DNA of 64,000 nucleotides from Anaerolineaceae bacterium (lineage in GTDB: Bacteria > Chloroflexota > Anaerolineae > Anaerolineales > Anaerolineaceae), in contig JAURZL010000006.1 of NCBI GenBank assembly GCA_030653365.1, forward strand, positions 105,481 to 169,480, read 5' to 3'. Position 1 is the first letter of the stretch. Each line of letters begins with the position of its first letter. A program made the position numbers and the translations under genes. Of this stretch, positions 52,591 through 61,302 are shown piece after piece. The notes beneath the pieces were generated by a model, which was given only the letters and a program-made list of their open reading frames with translations, made no database searches and was not told the origin of the DNA.

Positions 52591-53248
52591 CATGCAAAAT
52601 GATATACGTTTATGCCGTGTTAGCTCATTTAACGCGAACTTTGATTCATATACAGCCTACTAGATTAAACATATAGGGGGATTTGATTTGTCTCTAAACG
52701 ACCTTTTTCAGCAAGATATATCACTGAAAAAATTATTTTTTTTATGCATTTCACAGCCCCCTGAAATATTATTCGTGCCTGAACACAAGCTTGTCCGTTA
52801 GCATGAATTCGTTTTGCCATAAATTTTGTCCTTTTCTGCCACAAAAATGCGGTGCGACACCCTGGACCTCTAAGGGCCATTCTTTTGTAGAGACTGAAAA
52901 CGTCTATGCATGGCGCGGGGTCTCAAAGTGCTGATTCGTGCTGGAGAAAAAAATCACGACAATCATTCTTATAAATTCAGTATCAAATTGTTCGTAAGAA
53001 AAATACCAGTGTGGACGCATACCTGAACCAGGCTCTCGGCCAACTTATTGCGCTCGCCTTCCCCGAAGGTTCTTACCTTAAAGATCTCGTCCTACGCGTC
53101 TAATTCCCTTTTTTTTATTATTATGTTGTACAAGTATGCAGCGAGGTTGCATACTCGTACAACATGAATTCATTTTGTGTAGCCGCCAATGGCCAAAACG
53201 AGTCGTGTGGATGAGGTGGATCCAGATCTCACCCATACAACAAAAAAA
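52591..53248. other. Non-coding region before the GH20 gene
   Basis: No gene is supported. A 71-codon open frame on the minus strand (52665-52880) has no recognisable family or good ribosome site. The main structure is the hairpin at 53123-53165. Confidence 0.3.
53123..53165. terminator. Long hairpin downstream of the GH20 gene
   Basis: ATGTTGTACAAGTATGCA (53123-53140) pairs with TGCATACTCGTACAACAT (53148-53165), with one mismatch in 18 and a 7-base loop. It lies about 85 bases past the GH20 stop. The minus-strand tail is AT-rich but not a U-run, so it may be a 3' stabilising structure or a mobile-element end rather than a classic terminator. Confidence 0.5.
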
Positions 53249-55096
53249 TCAGGCGTAGTCGGCCTTAGCCGTTTCAAAGCGGCTCAGGCTGTCTTCCAGA
53301 CCGCCAGGACGGTTGCGCGCCAGCCACAACCGGCTGTGGTTGGCGATAATTTCTGACAGGTCAGCATTCAGAGCTTTCCGTTCCCCCTCGCCTCCGCTGG
53401 GCTCCAGGAGCCATCGCCCGCGCCGCACAGCATGTCGGAGCAAGGCCGCTGTCTGCCGGAATTCATCTTCAATCAGGTTGGCTTCCAGTCCACTCATCTG
53501 GCTGTCGGCCAGGTTACTCATAGCCTGGTCAATGGCAGCCTCGGATCCAAAGAAGAATTCACCGGGAATTTCAGCCGCAATTTTCTGGATATATTCCGTC
53601 GGCTTTTGTAAAATACGAAACAGCGCCGAGTAGTTCTCCGGCAAATACGAGACTGTCTTGTAAACATTGCCCAGCTCATAAGCCAGGCTGCCCATCGCGC
53701 CGCTCGGGTCATCGAAGGCAAAACGGCTGACTGCAGCGCGCAGATCCAGGTCCAGATTGGCTTCGTATGCCCAGGAATAAGCGGCTCCTGCCGCGTAGCC
53801 CAGATAGCTGATTGGCAGAACCTGCCAGTGGCCGTTATCGCCCCAGTCGGTAATAAGGTATCCGCATGCGCCGTAGCGCAGGCCATTCTCAGCAGCGCTG
53901 CGCAGGTTCCCAAGGGCATTATCCGTCCGCCCGGCGATCGTGTTCCAGGATGATGTGCCCGGACAAACATAGAACGGGACACCAGCTGCGGCGAACTCAG
54001 CCCCATGTTCTTCAAAGGGATGGTTGGCTTCGTAGCCCCACTCCAGGGCAATTATGTCGCGCGGCAGTTCGCGTACCAGGTCAGGGTGGCGGATGAGGAC
54101 GTCTCCCCAGAACTGCATCCGGTAGCCGCGCCGTTGCAAGGTGCGGTAAATCTTAAGCAGATGCTCCAGGTAGACAGGGCCTTCGCCGCGCGCATCCACT
54201 TCAGCTTTACTGCGTCCGAACCCCAGTTCGAAGGTCTCGTCACAGCCTGCGTTGACCATGTGGCTGGTGAAATGGGGTAGAAGCTCGTCGTACAGGCTGT
54301 CGATCAAGGCCAGACTACCGGGATCGCTGGGGCATAGAGAGAAGGGCGGAATCGTGCCATAAGGGGATTCGAACGACCCAGAGATTTCACCCAGGCCTGA
54401 ATATTCCGGATGGGACAACCAGCGGTCCATGTGTGAGAATGAGTTCTGGTTCGGAACCAGTTCTATGAACCGCTCCCGGCAGTAAGCGTCCAAGACCAGG
54501 ATTTCTTCACCAGTGACTGGCGAAGCTTTCGCCCACACCACCGGGTGGTTACGGTAAGCAAAGGCGTGCTCGGTATACAATTGAAACTGGTTGAACTTCC
54601 AGGTTGAGAGCCGGTCCACCAGGTTATACAGAGTATCCATGGTAGGCACTTTATCCCGGCTGATGTCTAACATCACACCGCGCACCGCAAAGTCAGGCCA
54701 ATCCAGGATATCCAGACCCGGCAAGGAGCGCCCGCTCTGCTGGACAATTTGAACCAGGGTGCAGGTGGCATAATAGATACCCGCCGCGTCACTGGCCTGG
54801 ATTTCCACCCCAGCCGGAGTCACCCTCAGCCGGTAGCCCTCACGCGGCAGGCCTGTTTCAGGCGCAAGGCGCAAAGCAACCCCCACCTGTCCAGCCGGGA
54901 TAGCCGGGCTGGCCGAGAGATCCCAATCCAATCCAGACGCTTCAGCTAGCTTCTGGCGCAAACGTAGGGCTGTAAACACCAGATCCTGGGCCCTGGCGGT
55001 CGAGATCAGGATCGTGGCCTGCTGAGGAAGCGTGTATCCCTCGGCCAATGGATGGCTTTGGCGAGGTTTGGGCAAAAGAACGATAGGTAGTGACAT
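53249..55096 (-). CDS. Glycoside hydrolase family 20 beta-N-acetylhexosaminidase-like protein
   Basis: About 615 residues with no signal peptide, hence cytoplasmic. The N-terminal GH20b-like domain (about 1-135) is followed by the TIM barrel starting GVMLDISRDKVPTMDTL. The catalytic Asp-Glu pair is D286-E287 in NAGCDETFELG, and substrate-site tryptophans occur in ALEWGYEANHPF and LITDWGDNGHW. AAAGGAG lies before the ATG at 55096, not the in-frame ATG at 55141. The gene is visibly more GC-rich than its neighbours, suggesting acquisition. It would trim N-acetylhexosamine from imported glycans. Confidence 0.88.
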   Translation of the reverse strand: MSLPIVLLPKPRQSHPLAEGYTLPQQATILISTARAQDLVFTALRLRQKLAEASGLDWDLSASPAIPAGQVGVALRLAPETGLPREGYRLRVTPAGVEIQASDAAGIYYATCTLVQIVQQSGRSLPGLDILDWPDFAVRGVMLDISRDKVPTMDTLYNLVDRLSTWKFNQFQLYTEHAFAYRNHPVVWAKASPVTGEEILVLDAYCRERFIELVPNQNSFSHMDRWLSHPEYSGLGEISGSFESPYGTIPPFSLCPSDPGSLALIDSLYDELLPHFTSHMVNAGCDETFELGFGRSKAEVDARGEGPVYLEHLLKIYRTLQRRGYRMQFWGDVLIRHPDLVRELPRDIIALEWGYEANHPFEEHGAEFAAAGVPFYVCPGTSSWNTIAGRTDNALGNLRSAAENGLRYGACGYLITDWGDNGHWQVLPISYLGYAAGAAYSWAYEANLDLDLRAAVSRFAFDDPSGAMGSLAYELGNVYKTVSYLPENYSALFRILQKPTEYIQKIAAEIPGEFFFGSEAAIDQAMSNLADSQMSGLEANLIEDEFRQTAALLRHAVRRGRWLLEPSGGEGERKALNADLSEIIANHSRLWLARNRPGGLEDSLSRFETAKADYA

Positions 55097-55694
55097 ATTT
55101 TCTCCTTTGATTCGAATTAATCGAACGATTTTTGCTGTCATTCAATATGGATACCGAAATTTCGTATTTCTTTTCCAGAAGTCTTCCTAGTCTCAGATCG
55201 TGCCAATCTAGATTAACGGCATTGACCACCACACCTTCCCGGGAGTTGATCAATCCAGGTGCTCCCACACCGATAGCAACAATTGGCGTGAGCTTCTTTC
55301 TAATTAGCTCGTCTAGTATCTTGAATACCGATTCAGGCGCTTTTTTTCCATCATTATCATCGACAATAACCTCGATTTTTCCCCTGATCTCGTCGTGTAA
55401 GTTGACCACCGCACCTATGAACTTATTCTGAGCCAGGTTTAGCCCGATCAAATAGCGTGAATCCGGAGCAATACTCAACAGGATCGGTGTTTTTCCTCCT
55501 ATGGATTCCCCTCTACCGACTTCTTCAACCAGACCTTCGTTTAGCAGACCATTGACCATATCAGAAACGGTTGTTCGCGTGAGATTGGTCACACGGGCTA
55601 CTTCAGCTCTGCTGATGGAGGTGTTTGCAAAAATTGTGCGTAAAACTAAATCACGGTTATGAAGCTTGGTGTGCAAAGACGTTGCTTTTTTCAT
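54942..55694 (-). pseudogene. Truncated ROK-family transcriptional regulator
   Basis: The protein starts MKKATSLHTKLHNRDLVLR with a winged HTH (ISRAEVARVTNLTRTTVSDMVNGLLNEGLVEE) and the first half of the ROK domain (YLIGLNLAQNKFIGAVVNLHDEI; GVGAPGLINSREGVVVNAVNLDWHDL). Homology ends at SILND near 55135. The remaining frame reads into the GH20 gene in another phase. Full-length members have about 400 residues, so the zinc motif and most of the sugar-binding half are gone. AAGGAT precedes the ATG. The surviving HTH might still bind DNA. Confidence 0.85.
55111..55125. promoter_or_regulatory. Palindrome TTCGA-ATTAA-TCGAA upstream of GH20
   Basis: A perfect interrupted palindrome directly in front of the GH20 ribosome site, at the junction where the ROK gene loses homology. 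It is possibly the operator that came with the GH20 gene. Confidence 0.35.
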
Positions 55695-55740
55695 TTCTTT
55701 ATCCTTATTAATGGAATGTGGAAATGTCGTTTTGAAAATC

Positions 55741-55765
55741 TTTGTAAATCCATTTGACTTACAAA
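55741..55765 (-). promoter_or_regulatory. ROK-type operator upstream of its regulator gene
   Basis: TTTGTAA-N11-TTACAAA with inner TC/GA symmetry, identical to the sites at 49048-49072 and 57847-57871. It lies 47 bases before the ROK gene start, indicating autoregulation. Confidence 0.7.
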
Positions 55766-55966
55766 GGGAATTATACATAAGATAATTATAAAAAACAAGT
55801 ATTTTAAAGGAGGGTGTTGAAATATAATTAAAAACAGCATATTTCCAAAACATCAATCAATTATTAGTAGAATGATGAATTAAAGTCACAGGAAATTCCA
55901 AATAAAAGCGCTAAAAGCTTAAATGAATTGACCTCAAATCCACATTATTTGCGATTTTTTCTTACT

Positions 55967-56279
55967 TTATATCGCTGCCACTTGGGTTTTAAACCCAACA
56001 CCATTTACAATCATTATGATCCTCTTCAGGTTGAGGATCATCGCCATCAAATAAGCTTGAATAGCATATTTCCGTTTTCCAACATTGCGAAATTTTGCAA
56101 ATACGTGGGTTTGTTAAGCTTGTCCAAATTTACACTGGAGTTTATAGCGTTTTTTCCTGCCTTGCTGATATTCTGGGTTTGTCATTAGATTAAGCCATAC
56201 TTGCTTGTTGGCGTCTTTCTTCTTAGTGCGTGAGTCCTTCAAACGGATTGCAGGATGTAACCCGCATTCTACGTCTAGA
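55967..56279 (-). pseudogene. DDE transposase C-terminal remnant
   Basis: The minus strand reads AIRLKDSRTKKKDANKQVW, then NPEYQQGRKKRYKLQCKFGQ, an in-frame TAA, THVFAKFRNVGKRKYAIQAY and LMAMILNLKRI. The RYK-x-K-FGQAK-x-x-H-GF...YAIQAYL-x-AM-x-LNLKR pattern is the C-terminal end of IS1182/IS5-like transposases. No N-terminal part is found, so it is dead. Confidence 0.65.
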
Positions 56280-56581
56280 AATCAGAAAAAACAACCTCCA
56301 GGATAAATGCACCATAATTATTTCTCCCACTCAGATGGCAAAAATGGTATAACAATAGCGAATTGTGCCAAACATGAGTGGAAAATACGCCCATATCTAC
56401 CCTGTGGCGTACCCTCGAATTTAGTGATTCTCATGACAATTCCTAATGAACTGATTTACAATTATAATGAATGAAGTGTTTAAAGAGTGGCTTGGGATAA
56501 GAGCTGCTGGTTGAAAAGGTGACTGATACTGCATGCAGTTGTTTTTAATCTGCTGTCAACGGCAGTCTAAAGGAGAAATCT
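56280..56581. other. Intergenic region upstream of the isomerase gene
   Basis: TATAAT at 56463-56468 could be a -10 element, but no good -35 is spaced before it. AAAGGAGA lies 6 bases before the isomerase ATG. No gene is seen. Confidence 0.35.
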
Positions 56582-57424
56582 ATGAAAATAAGTCTGAGTT
56601 ACTGGTGTTTGGAAGGTGGTCTTGGAGGGACAAAACCCATCCTGAAGGCTTTGGAGGAAGCCAAGTCTCTCGGTTTTGACGCCATCGAACTGGCAATCGC
56701 CAGCAGCGGGGTATTAACGCCAGAAACCACGCAGCAGGAATGCAAAAAAATCGCTGACCATGCCAAAGAGATCGGCATCGAGATATCCAGCCTCGCCAGC
56801 GGCGAAAGTTGGACAAACTCACCCACTGCCAGCAGCCCGGAAGTACGTAAAAAAATCATCACATTCACCCAAAAAGCCCTGCAAATCGCCAACTGGTTAG
56901 GGCTGGATGCCTATCTTTACGTACCAGGTGCCGTGGATATATTTTCTAATTCAGACACGGAAGTGGTGCCCTATGACGTTTGTTATGCCAGGGCACAAGA
57001 GTCCATCAAAGCATTAATTCCTACCGCAGAAGCCCTGGGGGTGACCATTTGTATCGAGAACGTCTGGAACAAATTCCTGCTCAGCCCATTAGAAATGAGA
57101 GACTTTATTGACAGCTTCGGGTCCAAATGGGTTGGATCGTATTTTGATGTCGGCAATATTCTCCTGACCGGGTACCCCGATCAATGGATTAAAATTCTGG
57201 GCTCACGGATCCAGCGCGTGCATATCAAAGACTACAAAATGTCCGCTGGCAGTGCGGCAGGCTTTTGTGATCTGCTGGAAGGCGATGTGAATTTTGAGAC
57301 TGTCAAGAAAGCCCTGGCGGAGATCCACTATGACAGCTATGTCACCGCTGAAGTCTTTTCAGATGCACCGGGTGGGTTGGATAAAACCACCCGCGCGATG
57401 AAAACCATTTTCAAAGAACCATGA
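56582..57424 (+). CDS. Sugar phosphate isomerase/epimerase-like TIM barrel (AP_endonuc_2 family)
   Basis: 280 residues. Metal-site residues are visible as E in CIENVWN, D in YFDVGNIL, H in VHIKDYK and E in VTAEVF, the layout of xylose-isomerase-like barrels such as hydroxypyruvate isomerase or hexulose-3-epimerases. KISLSYWCLEGGLGGTKPI is the first strand. A strong ribosome site is present. Next to a glycan hydrolase and a carbohydrate importer it probably interconverts a keto sugar; the exact substrate is unknown. Confidence 0.88.
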   Translation: MKISLSYWCLEGGLGGTKPILKALEEAKSLGFDAIELAIASSGVLTPETTQQECKKIADHAKEIGIEISSLASGESWTNSPTASSPEVRKKIITFTQKALQIANWLGLDAYLYVPGAVDIFSNSDTEVVPYDVCYARAQESIKALIPTAEALGVTICIENVWNKFLLSPLEMRDFIDSFGSKWVGSYFDVGNILLTGYPDQWIKILGSRIQRVHIKDYKMSAGSAAGFCDLLEGDVNFETVKKALAEIHYDSYVTAEVFSDAPGGLDKTTRAMKTIFKEP

Positions 57425-57445
57425 TTGCGAGGATAATCCATCCTG

Positions 57446-57544
57446 ATGCTCTCCCAAACTCAACCCATTATCCATGTTCTACTGGCAGACGATCATGTTG
57501 TGGTGCGCGCTGGTATTCGCTGTAAGTTTTTTGTTTGGAGGTAG
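57446..57544 (+). pseudogene. Response-regulator receiver stub (NarL type)
   Basis: The frame from the ATG at 57446 reads MLSQTQPIIHVLLADDHVVV, then RAGIR, exactly the start of NarL/FixJ-type receivers with the acidic DD pair. After this it runs into unrelated sequence and stops at 57544. The phosphoacceptor Asp and the output domain are absent. It is a remnant left by deletion. Confidence 0.7.
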
Positions 57545-57813
57545 TATTGGTTGTCGCTATCGTCATACCACTTATCTACCGCATAAGTCTCAACTCCGAT
57601 TTATTGTTCCAGCTCATGATCTACTTGTGAGCAGTATTCACTTTCGCAATACTGTGGATACTATCAATCAACTGGATTGAGCCAAATTGTATCCCTTTTA
57701 CCATTTTTCGCTCCTCGATCCAGCTTGTTTTATTCGATTGAATCATACTCCTCATTTTAGTCAATTAATTTCGAGTTTTTTATTTGTTTTTCAAAACTCT
57801 ATCTTAAAAATAC

Positions 57814-57842
57814 TTGCTTTTATAATTTTTCCTTTGTATAAT
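57814..57842 (+). promoter_or_regulatory. Promoter of the carbohydrate ABC importer
   Basis: TTGCTT (57814-57819), a 17-base spacer and TATAAT (57837-57842). The predicted transcription start lies inside the adjoining operator. Confidence 0.75.
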
Positions 57843-57846
57843 TTAC

Positions 57847-57871
57847 TTTGTAAATCCATTTGACTTACAAA
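57847..57871 (+). promoter_or_regulatory. ROK-type operator at the carbohydrate importer promoter
   Basis: TTTGTAA-N11-TTACAAA starts 5 bases after the -10 element, so a bound repressor would block initiation. Identical 25-mers lie at 55741-55765 and 49048-49072. Confidence 0.75.
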
Positions 57872-57893
57872 CTCAATCAGAAGGAGAAATAAA

Positions 57894-59303
57894 ATGTTAA
57901 AGCGTTTGTTCTTAATTACTAGCTTGATAATGGTTGCCAGCATGCTTTTAGCTGCCTGCGCAACCCCCGCCCCGGCGACCCAGGCACCAACCACGCCCCC
58001 CCAGCTCATCGAAGTAACCAAGATTGTCGAAGGTGAAACAATCATCCAGGTCATCACTGCTACCCCCGCCGCGACAGAAGTCCCTAAAAAGATCGCCCCG
58101 GTCACCGTCTGGACCAACTACAATCAAAACAATCCAGCGACCTCTATAGACCGTTGGATACTAGATGTGGCCATCGATATCCAACGTTCTGAAGGAATCC
58201 AATTAACCAATGTCTACGTTCCATGGACCATGATCAACGAAAAGATTAATCTGGCAGTCCAATCGGGTGGCGAGGTTTTCGATCTAACCAAAATGGATAT
58301 GCCCCTGGATCCATTCTATAACAACGAGGTGTTTATGGACATCACCGATTACGTCAAGAGTTCCGAATGGTACAAAGATATTGACCCAGTTTATATGAGC
58401 CTGTGTACAGGTCCGGACGGCAAGATCTACTGCGTGCCAGCAATGTCTACCGGCTCAATGATCTACTACTGGACTGCTGCTTACCCGAACGGTTTTCCCA
58501 AGGACACCGACGAACTACTTGCAGCAGCTGCGAAGTTAAAAGAAGAAGGCAAATATGCTCTAACCTTCAAAGGCTCTGAGAACGTTGGGGTAGACTTGTT
58601 TTACTTCCAGCTGATCCACTCCATCGGCGGTAAATATACAGATGAAAACGGCAATACCGCCTGGGCAACCCCTGAATCAGTCCAGGTCATTGAGTTTCTT
58701 CGAGAACTGTTCGCAAACAAGTATAGTCCCGATGTCGCCCTGGGACTTGATTTTGATTGCGAAACATCCTTCAAAGACGGCACCGCTGGAGCGTGGGTAG
58801 CAGGAAGCTGGTCTTATGTTTTCCTCAATCCGCTGACCGATGGTGTTACTAATTTCGACTTTGGTTCCCTTTCAGTGGAAGAAGCGATGAGAGCCGGCGC
58901 GTTAAAAATCGCCGACCCTCTCACGATGCCTGGCGGAAAACCCACCATCAATCTTGCCGGTGCCAATGGTTGGGCAATCCCCGTCAATTCCAAGAACGTC
59001 GAAGGGGCAATGGCGGTCATCGATTTCTTGATGCAGCCCGGAAACAATGCCGACTACGCTTTTGCGTTTGGTGCTGTCCCGACCAACTCTAAAAGCATGC
59101 AAGATCCCCGCTTCGTTGACAGCAAATACTGGCAAGCAGCAGCTGAATCCTTCCGCCAGACCGGCATCATTGCAAAAACAAACAATAATCCAAAGATGCG
59201 TCAGGCGATGAATGACGCAATTATTACCCTGATCTTGGAACCCGAATTGGACATTATGACAACTCTTCAGAAAGTCCAGGATGATCTTAACGCTGGAAAC
59301 TAA
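57894..59303 (+). CDS. Carbohydrate ABC transporter substrate-binding lipoprotein (SBP family 1)
   Basis: 469 residues. The signal peptide ends in the lipobox LLAAC, followed by the Pro/Ala/Thr linker TPAPATQAPTTPP. The MalE/UgpB-like fold starts at VTVWTNYNQNNPATSIDRW and includes DGKIYCVPAMSTGSMIYYW and GAWVAGSWSYVFLNP. AGAAGGAG precedes the ATG. It is the first gene of the importer, separated from the permeases by a hairpin. With the ROK operator and the GH20 gene nearby the ligand may be an amino sugar or oligosaccharide, by inference. Confidence 0.92.
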   Translation: MLKRLFLITSLIMVASMLLAACATPAPATQAPTTPPQLIEVTKIVEGETIIQVITATPAATEVPKKIAPVTVWTNYNQNNPATSIDRWILDVAIDIQRSEGIQLTNVYVPWTMINEKINLAVQSGGEVFDLTKMDMPLDPFYNNEVFMDITDYVKSSEWYKDIDPVYMSLCTGPDGKIYCVPAMSTGSMIYYWTAAYPNGFPKDTDELLAAAAKLKEEGKYALTFKGSENVGVDLFYFQLIHSIGGKYTDENGNTAWATPESVQVIEFLRELFANKYSPDVALGLDFDCETSFKDGTAGAWVAGSWSYVFLNPLTDGVTNFDFGSLSVEEAMRAGALKIADPLTMPGGKPTINLAGANGWAIPVNSKNVEGAMAVIDFLMQPGNNADYAFAFGAVPTNSKSMQDPRFVDSKYWQAAAESFRQTGIIAKTNNNPKMRQAMNDAIITLILEPELDIMTTLQKVQDDLNAGN

Positions 59304-59324
59304 TTTCTTATTCTATTAGGTCAC

Positions 59325-59360
59325 AATTCCCTCATCCCATCAAGATGGGATGAGGGAATT
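59325..59360 (+). terminator. Perfect 17-bp hairpin between binding-protein and permease genes
   Basis: AATTCCCTCATCCCATC (59325-59341) and GATGGGATGAGGGAATT (59344-59360) with a 2-base gap. Only TTC follows, so it is a weak terminator or a strong RNA-stability element that raises binding-protein output relative to the permeases. Confidence 0.75.
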
Positions 59361-59435
59361 TCAATGCCAGGGTGATCTTTACGACTCCATGCAATACCAA
59401 TCATTGAGATGAAAAATCAAGCCTTGAGGACACGT

Positions 59436-60344
59436 ATGACAACCATGAATCCGATCGCACCTGAAAAAAAGCGCTCCAATGAAAAGAACTGGTGGAAAAA
59501 AATTTTTCACTACCAACTCCTTTTTCCAGCCTTGCTTCTGTTGGTGCTAATCCAGGTTTACCCAACCCTGTATACCTTAAATCTTTCGTTTAATAGCCTC
59601 AAAGGGGGAAAGTTAAAATGGGTTGGGTTGGATAACTTCATCCGCTTGTTCAATTCATTCGAACTAGGTAATGCACTGGAAAAAACAGCCACATATGCCG
59701 GCGGCTATATCATCCTGGTGATTGTCCTGGGTATGTGCATTGCGCTGTTGCTCAATAAACGCCCCCTTCTGGCCCCGCTATATTTGACGATTCTCTTTGT
59801 CCCCTGGGTGCTTTCTGAAGTGGTTAGCGGTACCATGTGGCGCTGGTTATTCAATCAGGATTATGGCATTGTCCAGGTGGCTCTCAACCCGTTTATCAAC
59901 GACACATCCCTGCTCGCAAATAAATCAGGAGCGATGTTGATTGTGATCGTTTCATCCGTCTGGCGTAGCATTCCTTTTACTTCACTACTCTTTCTGGCCG
60001 CCTTGCAGACCGTTTCAACCGAAATCAAAGAAGCTGCATCGCTGGATGGAGCTTCTCCCTGGCAGTCATTTTGGCGTATCACCATCCCGATCATTAGCCC
60101 CACCTTGTTGGTGGTGCTTTTGTTAAATTCCATCACAGGTATCAATCAGTTAGGTTTGATCCTTTCCACTACTGGTGGTGGCCCTGGTACAGCCACAACT
60201 ACTACTTCGGTCTTGCTATACCGCGAGGCCTTCAAATATGGTAACTTTGGTGCGGCTGCCGCGATATCTGTATTTATGTTTATCATAAATCTTGTGCTTA
60301 CCCTCATTTACATCCGTGTGATTAAAGTGGAGGCAGAGCTATGA
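59436..60344 (+). CDS. Carbohydrate ABC transporter permease (MalF/UgpA type)
   Basis: About 302 residues with six membrane segments. An N-terminal charged tail is followed by YQLLFPALLLLVLIQVYPTLYTLNLSF, and the EAA loop reads EIKEAASLDGASPWQSFWRITIPIISP. GAGG lies 6 bases before the ATG at 59436; an ATG at 59409 is in frame with a poorer site. Its stop overlaps the next ATG (ATGA). It forms the channel with the MalG-type protein. Confidence 0.93.
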   Translation: MTTMNPIAPEKKRSNEKNWWKKIFHYQLLFPALLLLVLIQVYPTLYTLNLSFNSLKGGKLKWVGLDNFIRLFNSFELGNALEKTATYAGGYIILVIVLGMCIALLLNKRPLLAPLYLTILFVPWVLSEVVSGTMWRWLFNQDYGIVQVALNPFINDTSLLANKSGAMLIVIVSSVWRSIPFTSLLFLAALQTVSTEIKEAASLDGASPWQSFWRITIPIISPTLLVVLLLNSITGINQLGLILSTTGGGPGTATTTTSVLLYREAFKYGNFGAAAAISVFMFIINLVLTLIYIRVIKVEAEL

Positions 60345-61183
60345 ACCAATTTAAGAATCGCAAAGTTTTCGACAGTATCATTACCAATGGACTGCTCATA
60401 ATCATCTGCTTTTTGATGATTTATCCCGTTTTATATGCGCTAATGACCTCCTTCAAAACCCTGGGCGATGTCATGACAATCCCACCGACTTTCTTCCCGC
60501 CCGTTTGGAGTTTTGAAGGCTATGAAAAAGTTCTTAAAAGTGATATGTTTAGGATTTACCTGCCCAACACAGTCATTAATACTATTCTATCTGCATTGAT
60601 CACCATGTCCTTCGCCGCGTTGGCTGCATATTCCTTTTCGCGATACAAATTTCGCGGGTCCAAGGCCCTACAAATTGCCATCCTTGGCCTGATGATGATC
60701 CCTGGGTTGACCAACCTGATCGCCATTTACCGTATTGGCGGCCAGCTGAATCTGTTGAGTACCCACTTGATCATTGTTCTAGTGTACTCTACCAGCGGGG
60801 TGCCATTCACCATTTGGATCATCAAAGCCTTCTTTGACGCTATCCCGCGCGAGATGGAAGAGGCAGCCTTGATTGACGGGTGCTCACCGCTCATGTCACT
60901 GCGTTATATTGTCATCCCTATGGCAATGCCCGGCTTGTTTGCCGGCTTCCTGATGAATTTTGTCGGCTTCTGGAACGAGTTCCTGTCGGCAGTCATTTTA
61001 CTGTCGAGTAACGAATCCCGTACGGCAACTGTTGGGTTGTACGATTTTCAAAGCCAATATTATCAAGCCTCTAATATTATAACTGCCGCGTGCATCATTA
61101 TCATGCTCCCAGTACTGATCACTTTAATCTTTGGACGCAAGACTTTCTTCCGGGCAATGTTGGAAGGTGCACTAAAAGGGTAG
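60341..61183 (+). CDS. Carbohydrate ABC transporter permease (MalG/UgpE type)
   Basis: 280 residues with six membrane segments. The first ends in YPVLYALMTSFKTLGDVMTIPPTFFPPVWSFEGY, typical of the MalG group, and the EAA loop reads EMEEAALIDGCSPLMSLRYIVIPMAMPG. No ATPase gene follows, only a decayed remnant at 61303, so the importer must use a shared MsmK-type ATPase encoded elsewhere. Confidence 0.93.
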   Translation: MNQFKNRKVFDSIITNGLLIIICFLMIYPVLYALMTSFKTLGDVMTIPPTFFPPVWSFEGYEKVLKSDMFRIYLPNTVINTILSALITMSFAALAAYSFSRYKFRGSKALQIAILGLMMIPGLTNLIAIYRIGGQLNLLSTHLIIVLVYSTSGVPFTIWIIKAFFDAIPREMEEAALIDGCSPLMSLRYIVIPMAMPGLFAGFLMNFVGFWNEFLSAVILLSSNESRTATVGLYDFQSQYYQASNIITAACIIIMLPVLITLIFGRKTFFRAMLEGALKG

Positions 61184-61229
61184 AATTCTGGATCGAGATT
61201 GCAAGCTCTATCCCTTTTGTCGGTATATA

Positions 61230-61266
61230 AGTATTTGAAGTGAGTTAATGACACACTTCAAATACT
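61230..61266 (+). terminator. Hairpin after the permease genes
   Basis: AGTATTTGAAGTG (61230-61242) and CACTTCAAATACT (61254-61266), a perfect 13-bp stem with an 11-base loop, lie 46 bases after the operon's last stop. The tail is not U-rich, so the strength is uncertain. Confidence 0.55.
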
Positions 61267-61302
61267 ATATCGGAGCTTTCTACAACCCAATATGGCGAAT
61301 AC

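Noticed and set aside
52665..52880. Minus-strand open frame of 71 codons (MALRGPGC...)
   Set aside because: No family pattern, no good ribosome site and low-complexity AT-rich coding; it cannot be supported as a gene.
55928..56188. Plus-strand open frame of 86 codons
   Set aside because: The opposite strand of the same stretch reads as a transposase C-terminus with family pattern, so this frame is a shadow.
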